Shown piece after piece: positions 9,583-19,383 of a DNA stretch of 64,000 nucleotides. The notes beneath the pieces are model-generated. The model saw only the letters and a program-made list of their open reading frames with translations. It was not told where the DNA came from and searched no databases. Both the position numbers and the translations under genes were made by a program. How positions within the stretch are numbered: the first letter of the stretch is position 1; every line of letters begins with the position of its first letter. The DNA is from Terriglobia bacterium (GTDB taxonomy: Bacteria > Acidobacteriota > Terriglobia > Terriglobales > SCQP01): positions 62,001 through 126,000 of the forward strand of contig JAJPKR010000014.1 of the NCBI GenBank assembly GCA_021323595.1, in the 5' to 3' direction.

Positions 9583-11091
9583 ATGCGGGGAGCACCCCTG
9601 ATATTGGCCGTGGATGTCGGCACATCTTCGGCGCGCGCCTGCCTCTATGACGCCGCCGGCCGGCCCGCGGCGCGCAGCGAAGTCTCGCTTCCCTACCAGC
9701 CGGAATTCTCCGCCGATGGCGGCGCCTGGGTGAGCGCGCCGCGCTTGGCGCGGCTGACGCTGGCGGCCATCGATGGGGCGGCTGCGCGCACGCAACGGCC
9801 CATCGCCGCCGTCGGCGTCTCGACGTTTTGGCATAGCCTGCTGGGGCTGGGCGCGAACGGCAAGCCGGTCACCCCGGTGCTTTTGTGGGCGGATCAGCGT
9901 TCGGCGGCAGCGCTGCCGTGGCTGCGCGCGCGGCTGGGCGGGGGCCACGCCTATCATCAGCGGGCGGGAACGCCGCTGCACCCGAGTTTTTGGCCAGCCA
10001 AGCTGCGCTGGCTGGCGACGACCCAGCAGGTCCCGCGCGGCACGCGCTGGATTTCCTTCGCCGATTATTTGTGTTTGCGCCTATTCGGGGAGATTCGCAC
10101 CAGCGTTTCCATGGCCTCCGCCACCGGCCTCTGGCACCGCCGCCGGCACGATTGGGACGAGGCAAGCCTGGCCGCGCTCGGCGTGCGGCGAACGGCGCTG
10201 CCGGAGGTGAGCGATGAGCCGTTCGAGCGGCCGGCGGCGATCGTCGGCCGCCGATGGCCGGCGCTGGCCGGCGCGCGATGGTATCCGGCGTGGGGTGACG
10301 GCGCCTGCGCGAACGTGGGGTCAGGGGCGGTCCGCCCCGGGACGCTGGCACTGACCATCGGCACTTCCAGCGCGCTGCGCGCGGTGGTGCCCAGCGCGCG
10401 CGAGTTCGAGTTACCGCAGTCGCTGTGGCGCTACGCCATCGACCGGCGCCGCCATCTGGTGGGCGGCGCGTTCAGCGAAGGCGGCGACGTGTACCACTGG
10501 CTGCGCCTGACGCTGAGGCAGACCGCGGCCTCGGATGCAGAATTGGAGCGGCGCCTGAAGGCGCGGACGGCGGCGGCGCACGGGCTGGTCATGCTGCCGT
10601 TTTTCGCCGGCGAACGCAGTCCGGGCTGGCGGCCGGAGCGCCGGGCGGTAATCGCGGGATTATCCCTCGCCACCACGCCGGAAGACGTGCTGCGCGCCGG
10701 CCTGGAAGCGGTGGCGCTGCAGCTTGCGGTGGTGCTCGCGGACCTAAGATCCGCGCTGGGCACGCCCGTGCGCGAAATCTTGACGGGCGGCGCGGCCCTG
10801 CATCAATCCGACCTCTGGTCGCAGATCGTCGCCGACGCCCTGGCGGCGCCGCTTACCCGCCTGGCCGACGCGCAGACCTCCGCCCGCGGAGCGGCGCTGC
10901 TGGCCGCCGAGCGGGCCGGCCTGGGTGCGATCGAAGCCGCGCCGGTGCCGCGCGTGCGCCGTTTCTTACCGCGCGCCGCCGCCAGCCGCCGTTATCGCCT
11001 CGCCGGCCGCCGCCAGCAGGCTTTGTATCAGCGGCTTTCCACGCCGCTGCCGATAGACGTAGACAATGTCGCCAAGGCGGAGGAACAATAG
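9583..11091 (+). CDS. FGGY-family carbohydrate kinase, probable gluconokinase
   Basis: LAVDVGTSSARACLYD, LLWADQRS, TIGTSSALRAV, FAGERSPGW, LTGGAALHQSDLWSQIVAD; sits in a pentose-phosphate operon. Confidence 0.8.
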   Translation: MRGAPLILAVDVGTSSARACLYDAAGRPAARSEVSLPYQPEFSADGGAWVSAPRLARLTLAAIDGAAARTQRPIAAVGVSTFWHSLLGLGANGKPVTPVLLWADQRSAAALPWLRARLGGGHAYHQRAGTPLHPSFWPAKLRWLATTQQVPRGTRWISFADYLCLRLFGEIRTSVSMASATGLWHRRRHDWDEASLAALGVRRTALPEVSDEPFERPAAIVGRRWPALAGARWYPAWGDGACANVGSGAVRPGTLALTIGTSSALRAVVPSAREFELPQSLWRYAIDRRRHLVGGAFSEGGDVYHWLRLTLRQTAASDAELERRLKARTAAAHGLVMLPFFAGERSPGWRPERRAVIAGLSLATTPEDVLRAGLEAVALQLAVVLADLRSALGTPVREILTGGAALHQSDLWSQIVADALAAPLTRLADAQTSARGAALLAAERAGLGAIEAAPVPRVRRFLPRAAASRRYRLAGRRQQALYQRLSTPLPIDVDNVAKAEEQ

Positions 11092-11106
11092 ATCGAGGCC
11101 TTTCCC

Positions 11107-14001
11107 ATGCCCAACCCGCTTCAGCAGCTTTTCGATTACGGCCAAAGTTTCTGGTACGACAATATCCGGCGCGCCATGCTGACCAGCGGCGAGCTGCGGC
11201 GCATGGTGGAGGAGGATGGACTCCGCGGCCTAACCTCCAATCCCACGATCTTCGAGAAGGCGATCGCGGGCAGTTCCGATTACGACGCTTCGATACGCCG
11301 CAATTTGCACCTGCCTCCGCGGGAATTGTTCCTCGAATTGGAAATCGAGGACATCACCGCCGCCGCCGACGTCCTGCGCGGCGTGTACGACAAGAGCCAG
11401 GGCGCCGACGGCTTCTGCTCGATCGAAGTTACGCCGGACTTGGCGCATGATGCCGCCGGCACCATTGCGCAAGCGCGCGAGTTATGGCGGCGCATCGCCC
11501 GGCCCAACGTCATGGTGAAAGTGCCGGCGACCCCGGAATGTATTCCGGCGATTCATCAGCTCTTGGCCGAGGGCATCAACATCAACATCACGCTGCTGTT
11601 CGATTTCAAGAGCTATCAGCAAGTGGTCGAGGCCTGGCTGTCGGCGCTCGAGAAGCGGCTGCAAGCCGGCCAGCCGATTCAGCGCATCGCCTCGGTCGCG
11701 AGCCTTTTCGTCAGCCGCGTGGATACGAAAATCGACGCCCGCTTGGCCGAACTCGCGGCCGCCAATCCCGGACGGGCGGAGCAACTGGTCTCGCTCGAGG
11801 GCAAGGCCGGCATCGCCAACGCGCGGCGCATGTATGCCTACTTCAAGGAGATGGTCGCCTCGGCGCGCTACCAAAAACTGGCGCAGGCGGGGGCGCGACC
11901 GCAGCGGCTGCTGTGGGCTTCGACGAGCACCAAGAATCCGCGGTATCCGGACACGCTGTATGCCGATGCCTTGATCGGCCCCGACACCATCGACACCATG
12001 CCCGACGTCACCGTCCATGCGTTCCGCGATCACGGGCACCCCGCCGACCGGCTCAGCGGCTCACTGGGCGAAGCCAAGCCCGTGCTCGACGCGCTGCAAG
12101 CGGCGGGCATCGACTTCGAAGCGGCGCTGGTCGAGTTGCAGGTCGAGGGGGTGAAAAAATTCGCGGAGTCGTATGACGAATTGCTGGAGTGCATCCGGTC
12201 GAAGGTGCGGGTGCTGGGCGGCGGCGGCACCGATTCCATGCGCATCGAGAGGCCGGCGGACATGGCGCCGCCGCGCGCCACGCTGGGCCAGCTCGAAAAG
12301 AAGCACGTCATCACGGAGATTTGGCGCCGCGACCCCAGCGCCTGGACTTCCGACCCCGCCGTCGGCGCGAAGATCAAGAATCGCCTGGGCTGGCTGACGC
12401 TACCGGAGATGATGCTGGAGCAAGCGCCGGCCTTGGTCGAATTCGCGGCGGCCTGCGCGAGCGCGGGATTGCGGCGGGCGGTGCTGCTCGGCATGGGCGG
12501 CAGCAGCTTGGCGCCGGAAGTCTTCCGCAAGATCTTCGGCTCCGCCAGCGGCAAGCTCGACCTGATCGTGCTCGACACCACCGATCCGGTCACGATCGGC
12601 CGCGTGGACGCCCAGCTCAATTACGCGGAAACGCTGTTTATCGTCTCCAGCAAGAGCGGGGGCACGATCGAGCCCAACTCGCTGTTCGCGTATTTCTGGC
12701 AGCGCGCCCAGAAAGCCTTGGCGGGGCGCAACGCCGGCAGCCACTTCATCGCCATCACCGACGAGGGCACGAGCCTGCAGCGGCTGGCCGAAGAGCACCA
12801 ATTCCGCCGCGTCTTCGTCAATCCCGGCGATATCGGCGGGCGGTATTCGGCGCTGTCGTACTTCGGGCTGGTGCCGGCGGCGCTGCTGGGCGTGGACATC
12901 GTCACGCTGCTCAAGCGCGCGCAAGTCATGGCGGAGGCGTGCGCCGCCTGCGTTCCGCTGGACCAGAATCCGGCGCTGCAACTGGGCGCCGAGATCGGCG
13001 CCGGGGCGGAAGCCGGCCGCGACAAGCTGACGCTGGTGGCGCCGCCGGAGCTCGCTCCGCTCGGCGCCTGGCTGGAACAGTTGATTGCCGAAAGCACCGG
13101 CAAGCTGGGCAAAGGCATCGTCCCGGTGGATGGCGAACCGCCCGCACCGGCAAGCTGCTATGGCCAGGACCGCATCTTCATCCGCCTGCAACTGGCGACG
13201 GGGGAGCAGGCACCCCCGATCACCGCAGCCGGGGACGATTGGGTGGCGGCGCAGCTTGCGGCCGGCTCTCCCGTCGTGACCATCGTATTGCGCGACCGCT
13301 ATGATCTCGGCCAGGAATTCCTGCGCTGGGAATTGGCGACGGCGGTGGCCGGCTCGGTGTTGGGCATCAATCCGTTCGATGAGCCCAACGTGCAAGAGAG
13401 CAAGGACAACACCAATCGCGTGATCGAGCGGTTCCTCGCCGGCGGCGCGGCGGCGGCGGGCATCACTGCCGAAGCGCAAGCCCGCGACGGATCGCTGGCG
13501 GCGTACGCTTCCGGACCGCGGCGGGACGGCATCGGCGTGGAAGGGGAGTTGGCGTCGCTGCTGTTCGCGGTGCACGCCGGCGACTATTTCGCGCTCATGG
13601 CCTACTTGGAACGCGAACCGGAGATCGAGCGAGCACTCGAGCAGTTGCGCGTGCTCTTGCGCGACCGCCTGAAGGTCGCCACGACTCTCGGGTTCGGCCC
13701 TCGCTTTCTGCATTCCACCGGCCAGCTCCACAAGGGCGGCCCCAATACCGGCGTCTTCCTGCAGATCACCGCCTTCGACCATGTGATGAGCAAGGCCAAC
13801 GACCGCGAAATTCCGGGGCGCGGCTACAGCTTCGGGGTGCTGATGGCGGCGCAAGCGGTCGGCGACTACCAGTCGCTGGTCGCGCACGAGCGCCGGGTGC
13901 TGCGTCTGGATCTCGGCGCCGATCCCCGCGCCGGACTGGCGCGGGTGCTCGAGCTTGCCAACCTGGTGCTGACCGGCGCGGCGGCGGCGCGACTGCCGTA
14001 A
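11107..14001 (+). CDS. Bifunctional transaldolase / glucose-6-phosphate isomerase
   Basis: N-terminal transaldolase (GLTSNPTIFEKAI, VMVKVPATPECIPAI, NINITLLF, LWASTSTKNP), then PGI-like SIS region (GMGGSSLAPEVF, VSSKSGGTIEPNS) and PGI C-terminus. Confidence 0.93.
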   Translation: MPNPLQQLFDYGQSFWYDNIRRAMLTSGELRRMVEEDGLRGLTSNPTIFEKAIAGSSDYDASIRRNLHLPPRELFLELEIEDITAAADVLRGVYDKSQGADGFCSIEVTPDLAHDAAGTIAQARELWRRIARPNVMVKVPATPECIPAIHQLLAEGININITLLFDFKSYQQVVEAWLSALEKRLQAGQPIQRIASVASLFVSRVDTKIDARLAELAAANPGRAEQLVSLEGKAGIANARRMYAYFKEMVASARYQKLAQAGARPQRLLWASTSTKNPRYPDTLYADALIGPDTIDTMPDVTVHAFRDHGHPADRLSGSLGEAKPVLDALQAAGIDFEAALVELQVEGVKKFAESYDELLECIRSKVRVLGGGGTDSMRIERPADMAPPRATLGQLEKKHVITEIWRRDPSAWTSDPAVGAKIKNRLGWLTLPEMMLEQAPALVEFAAACASAGLRRAVLLGMGGSSLAPEVFRKIFGSASGKLDLIVLDTTDPVTIGRVDAQLNYAETLFIVSSKSGGTIEPNSLFAYFWQRAQKALAGRNAGSHFIAITDEGTSLQRLAEEHQFRRVFVNPGDIGGRYSALSYFGLVPAALLGVDIVTLLKRAQVMAEACAACVPLDQNPALQLGAEIGAGAEAGRDKLTLVAPPELAPLGAWLEQLIAESTGKLGKGIVPVDGEPPAPASCYGQDRIFIRLQLATGEQAPPITAAGDDWVAAQLAAGSPVVTIVLRDRYDLGQEFLRWELATAVAGSVLGINPFDEPNVQESKDNTNRVIERFLAGGAAAAGITAEAQARDGSLAAYASGPRRDGIGVEGELASLLFAVHAGDYFALMAYLEREPEIERALEQLRVLLRDRLKVATTLGFGPRFLHSTGQLHKGGPNTGVFLQITAFDHVMSKANDREIPGRGYSFGVLMAAQAVGDYQSLVAHERRVLRLDLGADPRAGLARVLELANLVLTGAAAARLP

Positions 14002-14006
14002 TTTTC

Positions 14007-15581
14007 ATGGCAAGCACCCTCGCGCCCACGCCGCTCGAGCATCCGCTGCGTTCCGGGTTGCCGCCGGAACGTTCCGCGCCGCCGTGCGCACTGGTCATTT
14101 TCGGAGCCTCGGGCGATTTGACCCGGCGCAAGCTGATGCCGGCAATTTATTCGCTGGCGCGGGCGCAGCGGCTGGCGCCTTCGTTCGCCATCGTGGGGGT
14201 CTCGAACAGCCCGTGGGACACCGAACGCTTTCGCGCCGAGATCGCCGACGGCATCGCCACCTTCACCGGCACGGCCGTCGATCCCGACCTCTGGCGGGAC
14301 TTCAGCGCCCGGATGCAATACCTCGAAGGCACGTTTGAAGATCCCGCTCTTTACCAGAGGCTCGGCCAGGCCTTGGCGGGCCTGACGGCAACTTCGGGAA
14401 ACGTCCTGTTCTATCTCGCGACCTCGCCCAGCCTCTTCCCCGTCGTTGTCGAGCAACTTGGGCGTGCTCACCTGCATCGCGCCAAGCCCGGGGAGGGCGA
14501 AGCAGGCCACGAGCCCTGGACACGGATCATCGTCGAGAAGCCCTTCGGCCGCGACCTGGACAGCGCGCGCAAACTCAATCAGCAACTGCACCAGGTCTTC
14601 GACGAGGAGCAGATCTATCGGATTGACCACTATTTGGGCAAAGAGACGGTTCGCAATATCTTGATTTTCCGGTTCGCGAACGGCATCTTCGAGCCGATCT
14701 GGAACCGACGCTACGTGGATCACGTGCAGATCACGGTGGCGGAAAGCATCGGCATCGAGCAACGCGGCCGTTATTACGAAGAGGCGGGCGCGCTGCGCGA
14801 CATGATCGCCAACCATCTCATGCAGGTGCTCTCGATCGTGGCGATGGAAGCGCCGGTGCGGTTCGCGGCCACGCCGGTGCGCGACGAAAAGGTGAAGTTA
14901 ATCCGCTCGATCAAGCCTTTGGCCGCGAGCAACGATCCGGCCGCCTGGGCGCGCTACGCGGTGCGCGGACAATACGGGCCGGGGTTCATTTCCGGCAAAC
15001 CGGTGGTCGGCTATCGCGAGGAACCGAACGTCGCCCGGGATTCCACGCGCGAAACCTACGCCGCCTTGCGGCTGGAGATCGAGAATTGGCGGTGGGCGGG
15101 CGTGCCCTTTTACTTGCGATCCGGCAAGCGCCTGCCCAAGCGGGTGAGCGAAGTCGCGATTCGCTTCAAGTCGCCGCCTTATCTCATGTTCGACAATCTG
15201 GGAGCGGAGGCCATCGATGCCAACGTCCTGGTCATGCGCATTCAGCCCGATGAAGGCATTTCGCTGCGCTTCGAGGCGAAGGTGCCGGGCACGGACATGC
15301 GCCTGCGCCCGGTGAACATGGATTTTCACTACGGCAGCAGCTTCGGAGAACCGCAGCCGGAAGCCTATGAGACGCTGCTGCTCGACGCCATGCTGGGTGA
15401 CGGCATGCTCTTCGCCCGTTACGACATGGCGGAATCGGTGTGGGCGCTGACCACGCCGTTGCTGGAGTTCTGGGAAGCGAACCCGCCGAAGGACTTCCCC
15501 AACTACGCCGCGGGGAGCTGGGGCCCCAAGGCGGCGGATGAATTCCTAGCGCGCGAAGGCCGGGAATGGCGCAGACCCTAA
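14007..15581 (+). CDS. zwf: Glucose-6-phosphate 1-dehydrogenase
   Basis: VIFGASGDLTRRKLMPAIY, RIIVEKPFGRDL, RIDHYLGKETVRNI. Confidence 0.95.
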   Translation: MASTLAPTPLEHPLRSGLPPERSAPPCALVIFGASGDLTRRKLMPAIYSLARAQRLAPSFAIVGVSNSPWDTERFRAEIADGIATFTGTAVDPDLWRDFSARMQYLEGTFEDPALYQRLGQALAGLTATSGNVLFYLATSPSLFPVVVEQLGRAHLHRAKPGEGEAGHEPWTRIIVEKPFGRDLDSARKLNQQLHQVFDEEQIYRIDHYLGKETVRNILIFRFANGIFEPIWNRRYVDHVQITVAESIGIEQRGRYYEEAGALRDMIANHLMQVLSIVAMEAPVRFAATPVRDEKVKLIRSIKPLAASNDPAAWARYAVRGQYGPGFISGKPVVGYREEPNVARDSTRETYAALRLEIENWRWAGVPFYLRSGKRLPKRVSEVAIRFKSPPYLMFDNLGAEAIDANVLVMRIQPDEGISLRFEAKVPGTDMRLRPVNMDFHYGSSFGEPQPEAYETLLLDAMLGDGMLFARYDMAESVWALTTPLLEFWEANPPKDFPNYAAGSWGPKAADEFLAREGREWRRP

Positions 15582-16681
15582 GTCCGTTGCAACCGAGCGC
15601 GGCGGAAGCGGAAGCCCTGGAGCTCGCCGAAGTCGAACGGCGCCTGGCCGCCGCCACCCAAGCGACTCCGGACCGCACGCGCGCCTCCACCCTGAATCTG
15701 ATCTGCTGCGCCGAGAACGCCGCCGACGCGCAAGCTCTGGCCGCCGAACTCGCCACCTTGGCGCGCCGCCATCCCGGCCGCATCTTGCTGGTGGTGCCCG
15801 CCGCCGCTGCCCGCGGCGCCGCACCGGGCGAATGGCGCGCGCGCATTCTATGGGCGAGCGCAGGCGAGGGCCCGATCTGCGGTGAAATCGTCCAACTCGA
15901 AGCCGCCGGGATGGCCTTGCTGTCGGCCTCGATGGCGGTGGCGCCGTTGCTGCTCGGCCAAGTGCCGGTGTTTTTGTGGTGGAGAGGCGAAGATCCCATC
16001 GACAATCCTCGCTTCGAGGATCTGGCGGCGATCTCCGACCGCATCTTGCTCGACTCGCAAGCGCTGGCTTATGAGCCGGAAGCCTTTCTCCGCTTGGCGG
16101 AAGCGCAGCGCCGCCTGCACCATCACGGCTGCGTCAGCGACCTGACCTGGACGCGCCTGACCCGCTGGCGGCAAATGATCGCGCAGGCCTTCGATTCCTC
16201 GGCCGCGATGCGCCAACTGGGCTGTATCGAAGCCGTGAGCTTCGAAGCCACGGGGGGCGAACCGGCCGTCAACAGCGGCTCGCTGCTCTTGGCGGGATGG
16301 CTCGCCTCGCGCCTGCGCTGGCGTCCGGCGCGGCGCATCGGCCCGGCGGAATTGGAACTGACCGCGCCCGGCGGCGCCGCCGTGCGCATGAGCTTCCAGG
16401 CTGGCACGCACGCAGCCGACGGCGGCTACCTGCTCAGCGCCGTGAACTTGCGCTCCCGCGACGGGCTGCTCGCCACCGTCGCCCGCGGAGGCGATAAGAT
16501 CAAGCTGGCGTTGCATTGCGGGGATGCCACCTTGGCTTGCTTGACCACGAGTTTTCCCGCGTTCACGCTGATCGACGCCTTGCGCAGCGAACTCGATCAC
16601 TTGCGCCCCGATCCGGTGGCGGAGCAAGCGATGACGGCATCCGTCGAATTGCTGTATTTATTGGGAACCAAGCGCTCATGA
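15566..16681 (+). CDS. opcA: Glucose-6-phosphate dehydrogenase assembly protein OpcA-like
   Basis: STLNLICCAENAADAQ, HPGRILLVVP, CGEIVQLEA, LLLGQVPVFLWWRGEDP; immediately downstream of and overlapping zwf. Confidence 0.8.
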   Translation: MAQTLSPLQPSAAEAEALELAEVERRLAAATQATPDRTRASTLNLICCAENAADAQALAAELATLARRHPGRILLVVPAAAARGAAPGEWRARILWASAGEGPICGEIVQLEAAGMALLSASMAVAPLLLGQVPVFLWWRGEDPIDNPRFEDLAAISDRILLDSQALAYEPEAFLRLAEAQRRLHHHGCVSDLTWTRLTRWRQMIAQAFDSSAAMRQLGCIEAVSFEATGGEPAVNSGSLLLAGWLASRLRWRPARRIGPAELELTAPGGAAVRMSFQAGTHAADGGYLLSAVNLRSRDGLLATVARGGDKIKLALHCGDATLACLTTSFPAFTLIDALRSELDHLRPDPVAEQAMTASVELLYLLGTKRS

Positions 16682-17409
16682 AACGGCCCGCGCCGCCGCC
16701 CCCGCGTTCGCCGCGCCGCGCCCGGCCGACCCTGATCGTGCCTTCCATTCTGGCCGCCGACTTCGGCCATCTGGCCGATCAAGTGGCGGCGGCGGAGGAA
16801 GCCGGCGCCGACCGCTTTCAAGTCGATATCATGGACGGCCATTTCGTCCCCAATCTTTCCATGGGGCCGATGTTCGTCGCCACGTTACGCCGCTTGACGC
16901 GCCTGCCGATCGAAGCGCATCTGATGACTGCGCGGCCGCAGGATTGGATTCGCGCCGCGGCCGATGCCGGCGCGGATTGGATCATCGCGCACGCCGAGGC
17001 CACGTCCTTTCTCGACCGCATCGTCACCAGCATCACCGACGCCGGCGCCCGCCCCGCGGTAGCGTTGAACCCGGCGACGCCGCTGTGCTTGCTGGACGAA
17101 ATCCTGCCGCGCGTCGGAATGGTGCTGCAAATGACCGTCGATCCGGGCTGGGGCGGCCAGCGGTTTCTCGATCACGTTTTGGACAAGCTGCGGCGGCTGC
17201 GGGCGCTGATCGATTCCCGCGGGATGACGTGTGAGATCGAAATCGACGGCGGCGTCGAAACCGACACGATCGGCGCCGCGGCGATGGCCGGCGCCAATAT
17301 CTTCGTCGCGGGAAGCGCCGTATTCAGCCACCCGGGGGGCCCGGCGGCCGGCCTTGCCGGCTTGCGCGCCGTGTTGAACGGTCAGCGGCGCGCTCGGAAC
17401 CGGCGTTAG
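16678..17409 (+). CDS. rpe: Ribulose-phosphate 3-epimerase
   Basis: VPSILAADFGHLADQ, HVDIMDGHFVPNLSMGP-like segment (FQVDIMDGHFVPNLSMGPMF), MTVDPGWGGQRF, IEIDGGVETDTI; ATGA overlap with opcA. Confidence 0.93.
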   Translation: MKRPAPPPPRSPRRARPTLIVPSILAADFGHLADQVAAAEEAGADRFQVDIMDGHFVPNLSMGPMFVATLRRLTRLPIEAHLMTARPQDWIRAAADAGADWIIAHAEATSFLDRIVTSITDAGARPAVALNPATPLCLLDEILPRVGMVLQMTVDPGWGGQRFLDHVLDKLRRLRALIDSRGMTCEIEIDGGVETDTIGAAAMAGANIFVAGSAVFSHPGGPAAGLAGLRAVLNGQRRARNRR

Positions 17410-18089
17410 TTAGCTGTCCTTACGCGCGCGCCGGCGGGGGCAAAGCGGCGGCGCGAGACCGCGATTCCGCCCAACACCAGCATGCCGACCGCCAGCAGAG
17501 CCAAACTGCCGGGCTCCGGCGTGGTTACCGATCCGGAGAGCGACGTCGGCGAGGCGGTGAGCAGATCGGCGAGCGAGTTGATCCCGCCGCCGGCGAATTG
17601 AAACGTCAAAATGCCGCTGCCCTGCGAATTTTGCAGGAAAGCGTCGAGCAAGGTGCTGTTGCCGGAAAGGCCCGTCACGCCACTCAGCATGAATTGGATC
17701 GTGAAAGAACCCGAGCCGCCGGTAACATCCAAGAACTGCACCGTCGCCGAGGCAGTTCCCGCGGAGCCACCGCTGATGTTCAGAGTTGCGGTGTTGGCGC
17801 CGCTGAGGAATTGGCCCGTCGTCGTGGAAAACTCGAGACCGCCGGCACCCGGAATCAGATCCACGGGCGAACCCGCCAACGCGTCCATGTTGGTGACCGT
17901 GCCGGCCTGATTGGCCAAGATTGTCGGGCCCGGCGCAACCGAAGAGAAGCTCACGCCAGCAATGTTCGAAGCGATTTGGCTGAAGGAGATATTGCCGCCG
18001 CCGAAGTTGATGACCGGATCGGCGTTCGCCGCTGCCGGAAAGAGCGCCAGGCTCGTCCCCAGCAACAAGATCAAGGCAAGCTTTTTCAT
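17406..18089 (-). CDS. PEP-CTERM sorting-domain protein
   Basis: Signal peptide MKKLALILLLGTSLALFPAAANA; C-terminus TPEPGSLALLAVGMLVLGGIAVSRRR is a PEP-CTERM tripartite signal. Confidence 0.9.
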   Translation of the reverse strand: MKKLALILLLGTSLALFPAAANADPVINFGGGNISFSQIASNIAGVSFSSVAPGPTILANQAGTVTNMDALAGSPVDLIPGAGGLEFSTTTGQFLSGANTATLNISGGSAGTASATVQFLDVTGGSGSFTIQFMLSGVTGLSGNSTLLDAFLQNSQGSGILTFQFAGGGINSLADLLTASPTSLSGSVTTPEPGSLALLAVGMLVLGGIAVSRRRFAPAGARVRTAN

Positions 18090-18108
18090 GACTGTCGTCC
18101 GTGTTCGC

Positions 18109-18133
18109 CTAGAGCCCGCGGAACGGGTTCTAG
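18109..18133. repeat. Imperfect inverted repeat ctagagcccg-N5-cgggttctag in the 5' leader of the PEP-CTERM gene
   Basis: 10-bp arms with one mismatch, 5-nt spacer, 20 nt upstream of the start codon. Confidence 0.6.
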
Positions 18134-18155
18134 CTCGAAATCCGACTTTGATGCG

Positions 18156-18170
18156 GCAGTCAGAGTGCCA
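18156..18170 (-). promoter_or_regulatory. Putative sigma54 (RpoN) promoter TGGCAC-TCTGA-CTGC for the PEP-CTERM gene
   Basis: Read on the minus strand: perfect -24 TGGCAC, exact spacing, -12 CTGC (3/4 of TTGC), about 67 nt upstream of the start codon. Confidence 0.6.
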
Positions 18171-18303
18171 TTCTAGGAAATACAGGCCGGAATCTCGGAC
18201 GTTTAGGCAAGTGCTGTAGAATCAGTTGGTTGCTACTGGTATTAGGAGCATAGACCGGCGGGCGGTCGTTCGACTTTACTACGACCCACGCAAGCTTTTG
18301 CAG

Positions 18304-19272
18304 TCATGCTGCAGTCGGGAGCCCAACTCCGGCACGATCACCGGCCGAATTCCGATACCAGGCGACGGTCCGCTCGAGACCTTCGCGAAAGGAGACGCGC
18401 GGCTGGTATCCCAAATGCGCTCGCGCGAGGGAGAGATCGGCGAGGGAATGTTTGACGTCGCCGGGCCGCGACGATTGCCGCCGCACTTCGCCCTGATACC
18501 CCGTCAAGACTCGCAGCATGGCCAGAATTTGATTCAGCGTCACTCGTTCTCCGGAGGCGATGTTGAAGACATGCCCGGCGACTCCTCGGGCGGTGGCGGC
18601 GAGAAGATTCGCCTGCGCCACATCGTCAACGAAAACGAAGTCCCGCGACTGCTCGCCATCGCCGTACACGACGGGCGCGGCGCCGGCCAGCATGCGGCCG
18701 ATGAATTGCGCCAAAACTCCGGAATAGGGCGAGGCGGGATCCTGCCGCGGACCGAAGACGTTGAAATAACGCAGGCAGACGGTTTCGAGGCCATAGACGG
18801 CGTGGAAGCAGCGCAGGTAGTATTCGCCGGCCAATTTCGCCACGGCATAGGGCGAAATTGGCGCGGGGGCAAGATTCTCAGCGGCCGGCAGAGATGGCGC
18901 GTCGCCGTAGGCGGAGGAAGAGGCGGCATAGACCACCCGGCGCACGCCGGCGTCGCGGGCCGCGATCAGCAACTGCAGGGTGGCGTCGAGGTTGGCGCGA
19001 TGGCAGGCAAGCGGATCGGCGACGGAGGCCGGCACGGAAGGAATCGCGGCCTGATGGAAGACGAACTCCATGCCCCGGCAAGCCGCCCGCGCAATCTCCG
19101 GATCGGCGACATCGCCTTCGAGCAGCTCCAGTTCGTCCAAGCCGGCGAGATTTTCCCGTTTGCCGGTGACGAAATTGTCGACCCCGCGCAGGCGATGGCC
19201 CGCCGCTGCAAGCTGCCGCGCTAACGTGGAGCCGATAAATCCCGCCACGCCGGTGACCACGCTGCGACTCAT
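18304..19272 (-). CDS. NAD-dependent epimerase/dehydratase (UDP-sugar 4-epimerase-like)
   Basis: VTGVAGFIGSTLARQL, SSSAYGD, SPYAVAKLAGEYY, RYFNVFGPRQDP. Only the C-terminal part of the 775-aa ORF is real. Confidence 0.9.
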   Translation of the reverse strand: MSRSVVTGVAGFIGSTLARQLAAAGHRLRGVDNFVTGKRENLAGLDELELLEGDVADPEIARAACRGMEFVFHQAAIPSVPASVADPLACHRANLDATLQLLIAARDAGVRRVVYAASSSAYGDAPSLPAAENLAPAPISPYAVAKLAGEYYLRCFHAVYGLETVCLRYFNVFGPRQDPASPYSGVLAQFIGRMLAGAAPVVYGDGEQSRDFVFVDDVAQANLLAATARGVAGHVFNIASGERVTLNQILAMLRVLTGYQGEVRRQSSRPGDVKHSLADLSLARAHLGYQPRVSFREGLERTVAWYRNSAGDRAGVGLPTAA

Positions 19273-19383
19273 GGCCGGAGAATACCGGGGCGTTGCCGCG
19301 GCTGGGCATGGGCCAATAGAGTGTATTCTGGCCAACAAGTGCCGTGCGCCGCGCACCCCTGTATTTGGCGCGAGGATGAATTC

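Noticed and set aside
12400-13887. 495-aa minus-strand ORF antisense to tal-pgi
   Set aside because: Shadow ORF; composition typical of reverse-strand GC bias.
19329-19343. TGGCCAACAAGTGCC as a sigma54 promoter for the TPR lipoprotein
   Set aside because: Spacing between GG and GC is one base short.
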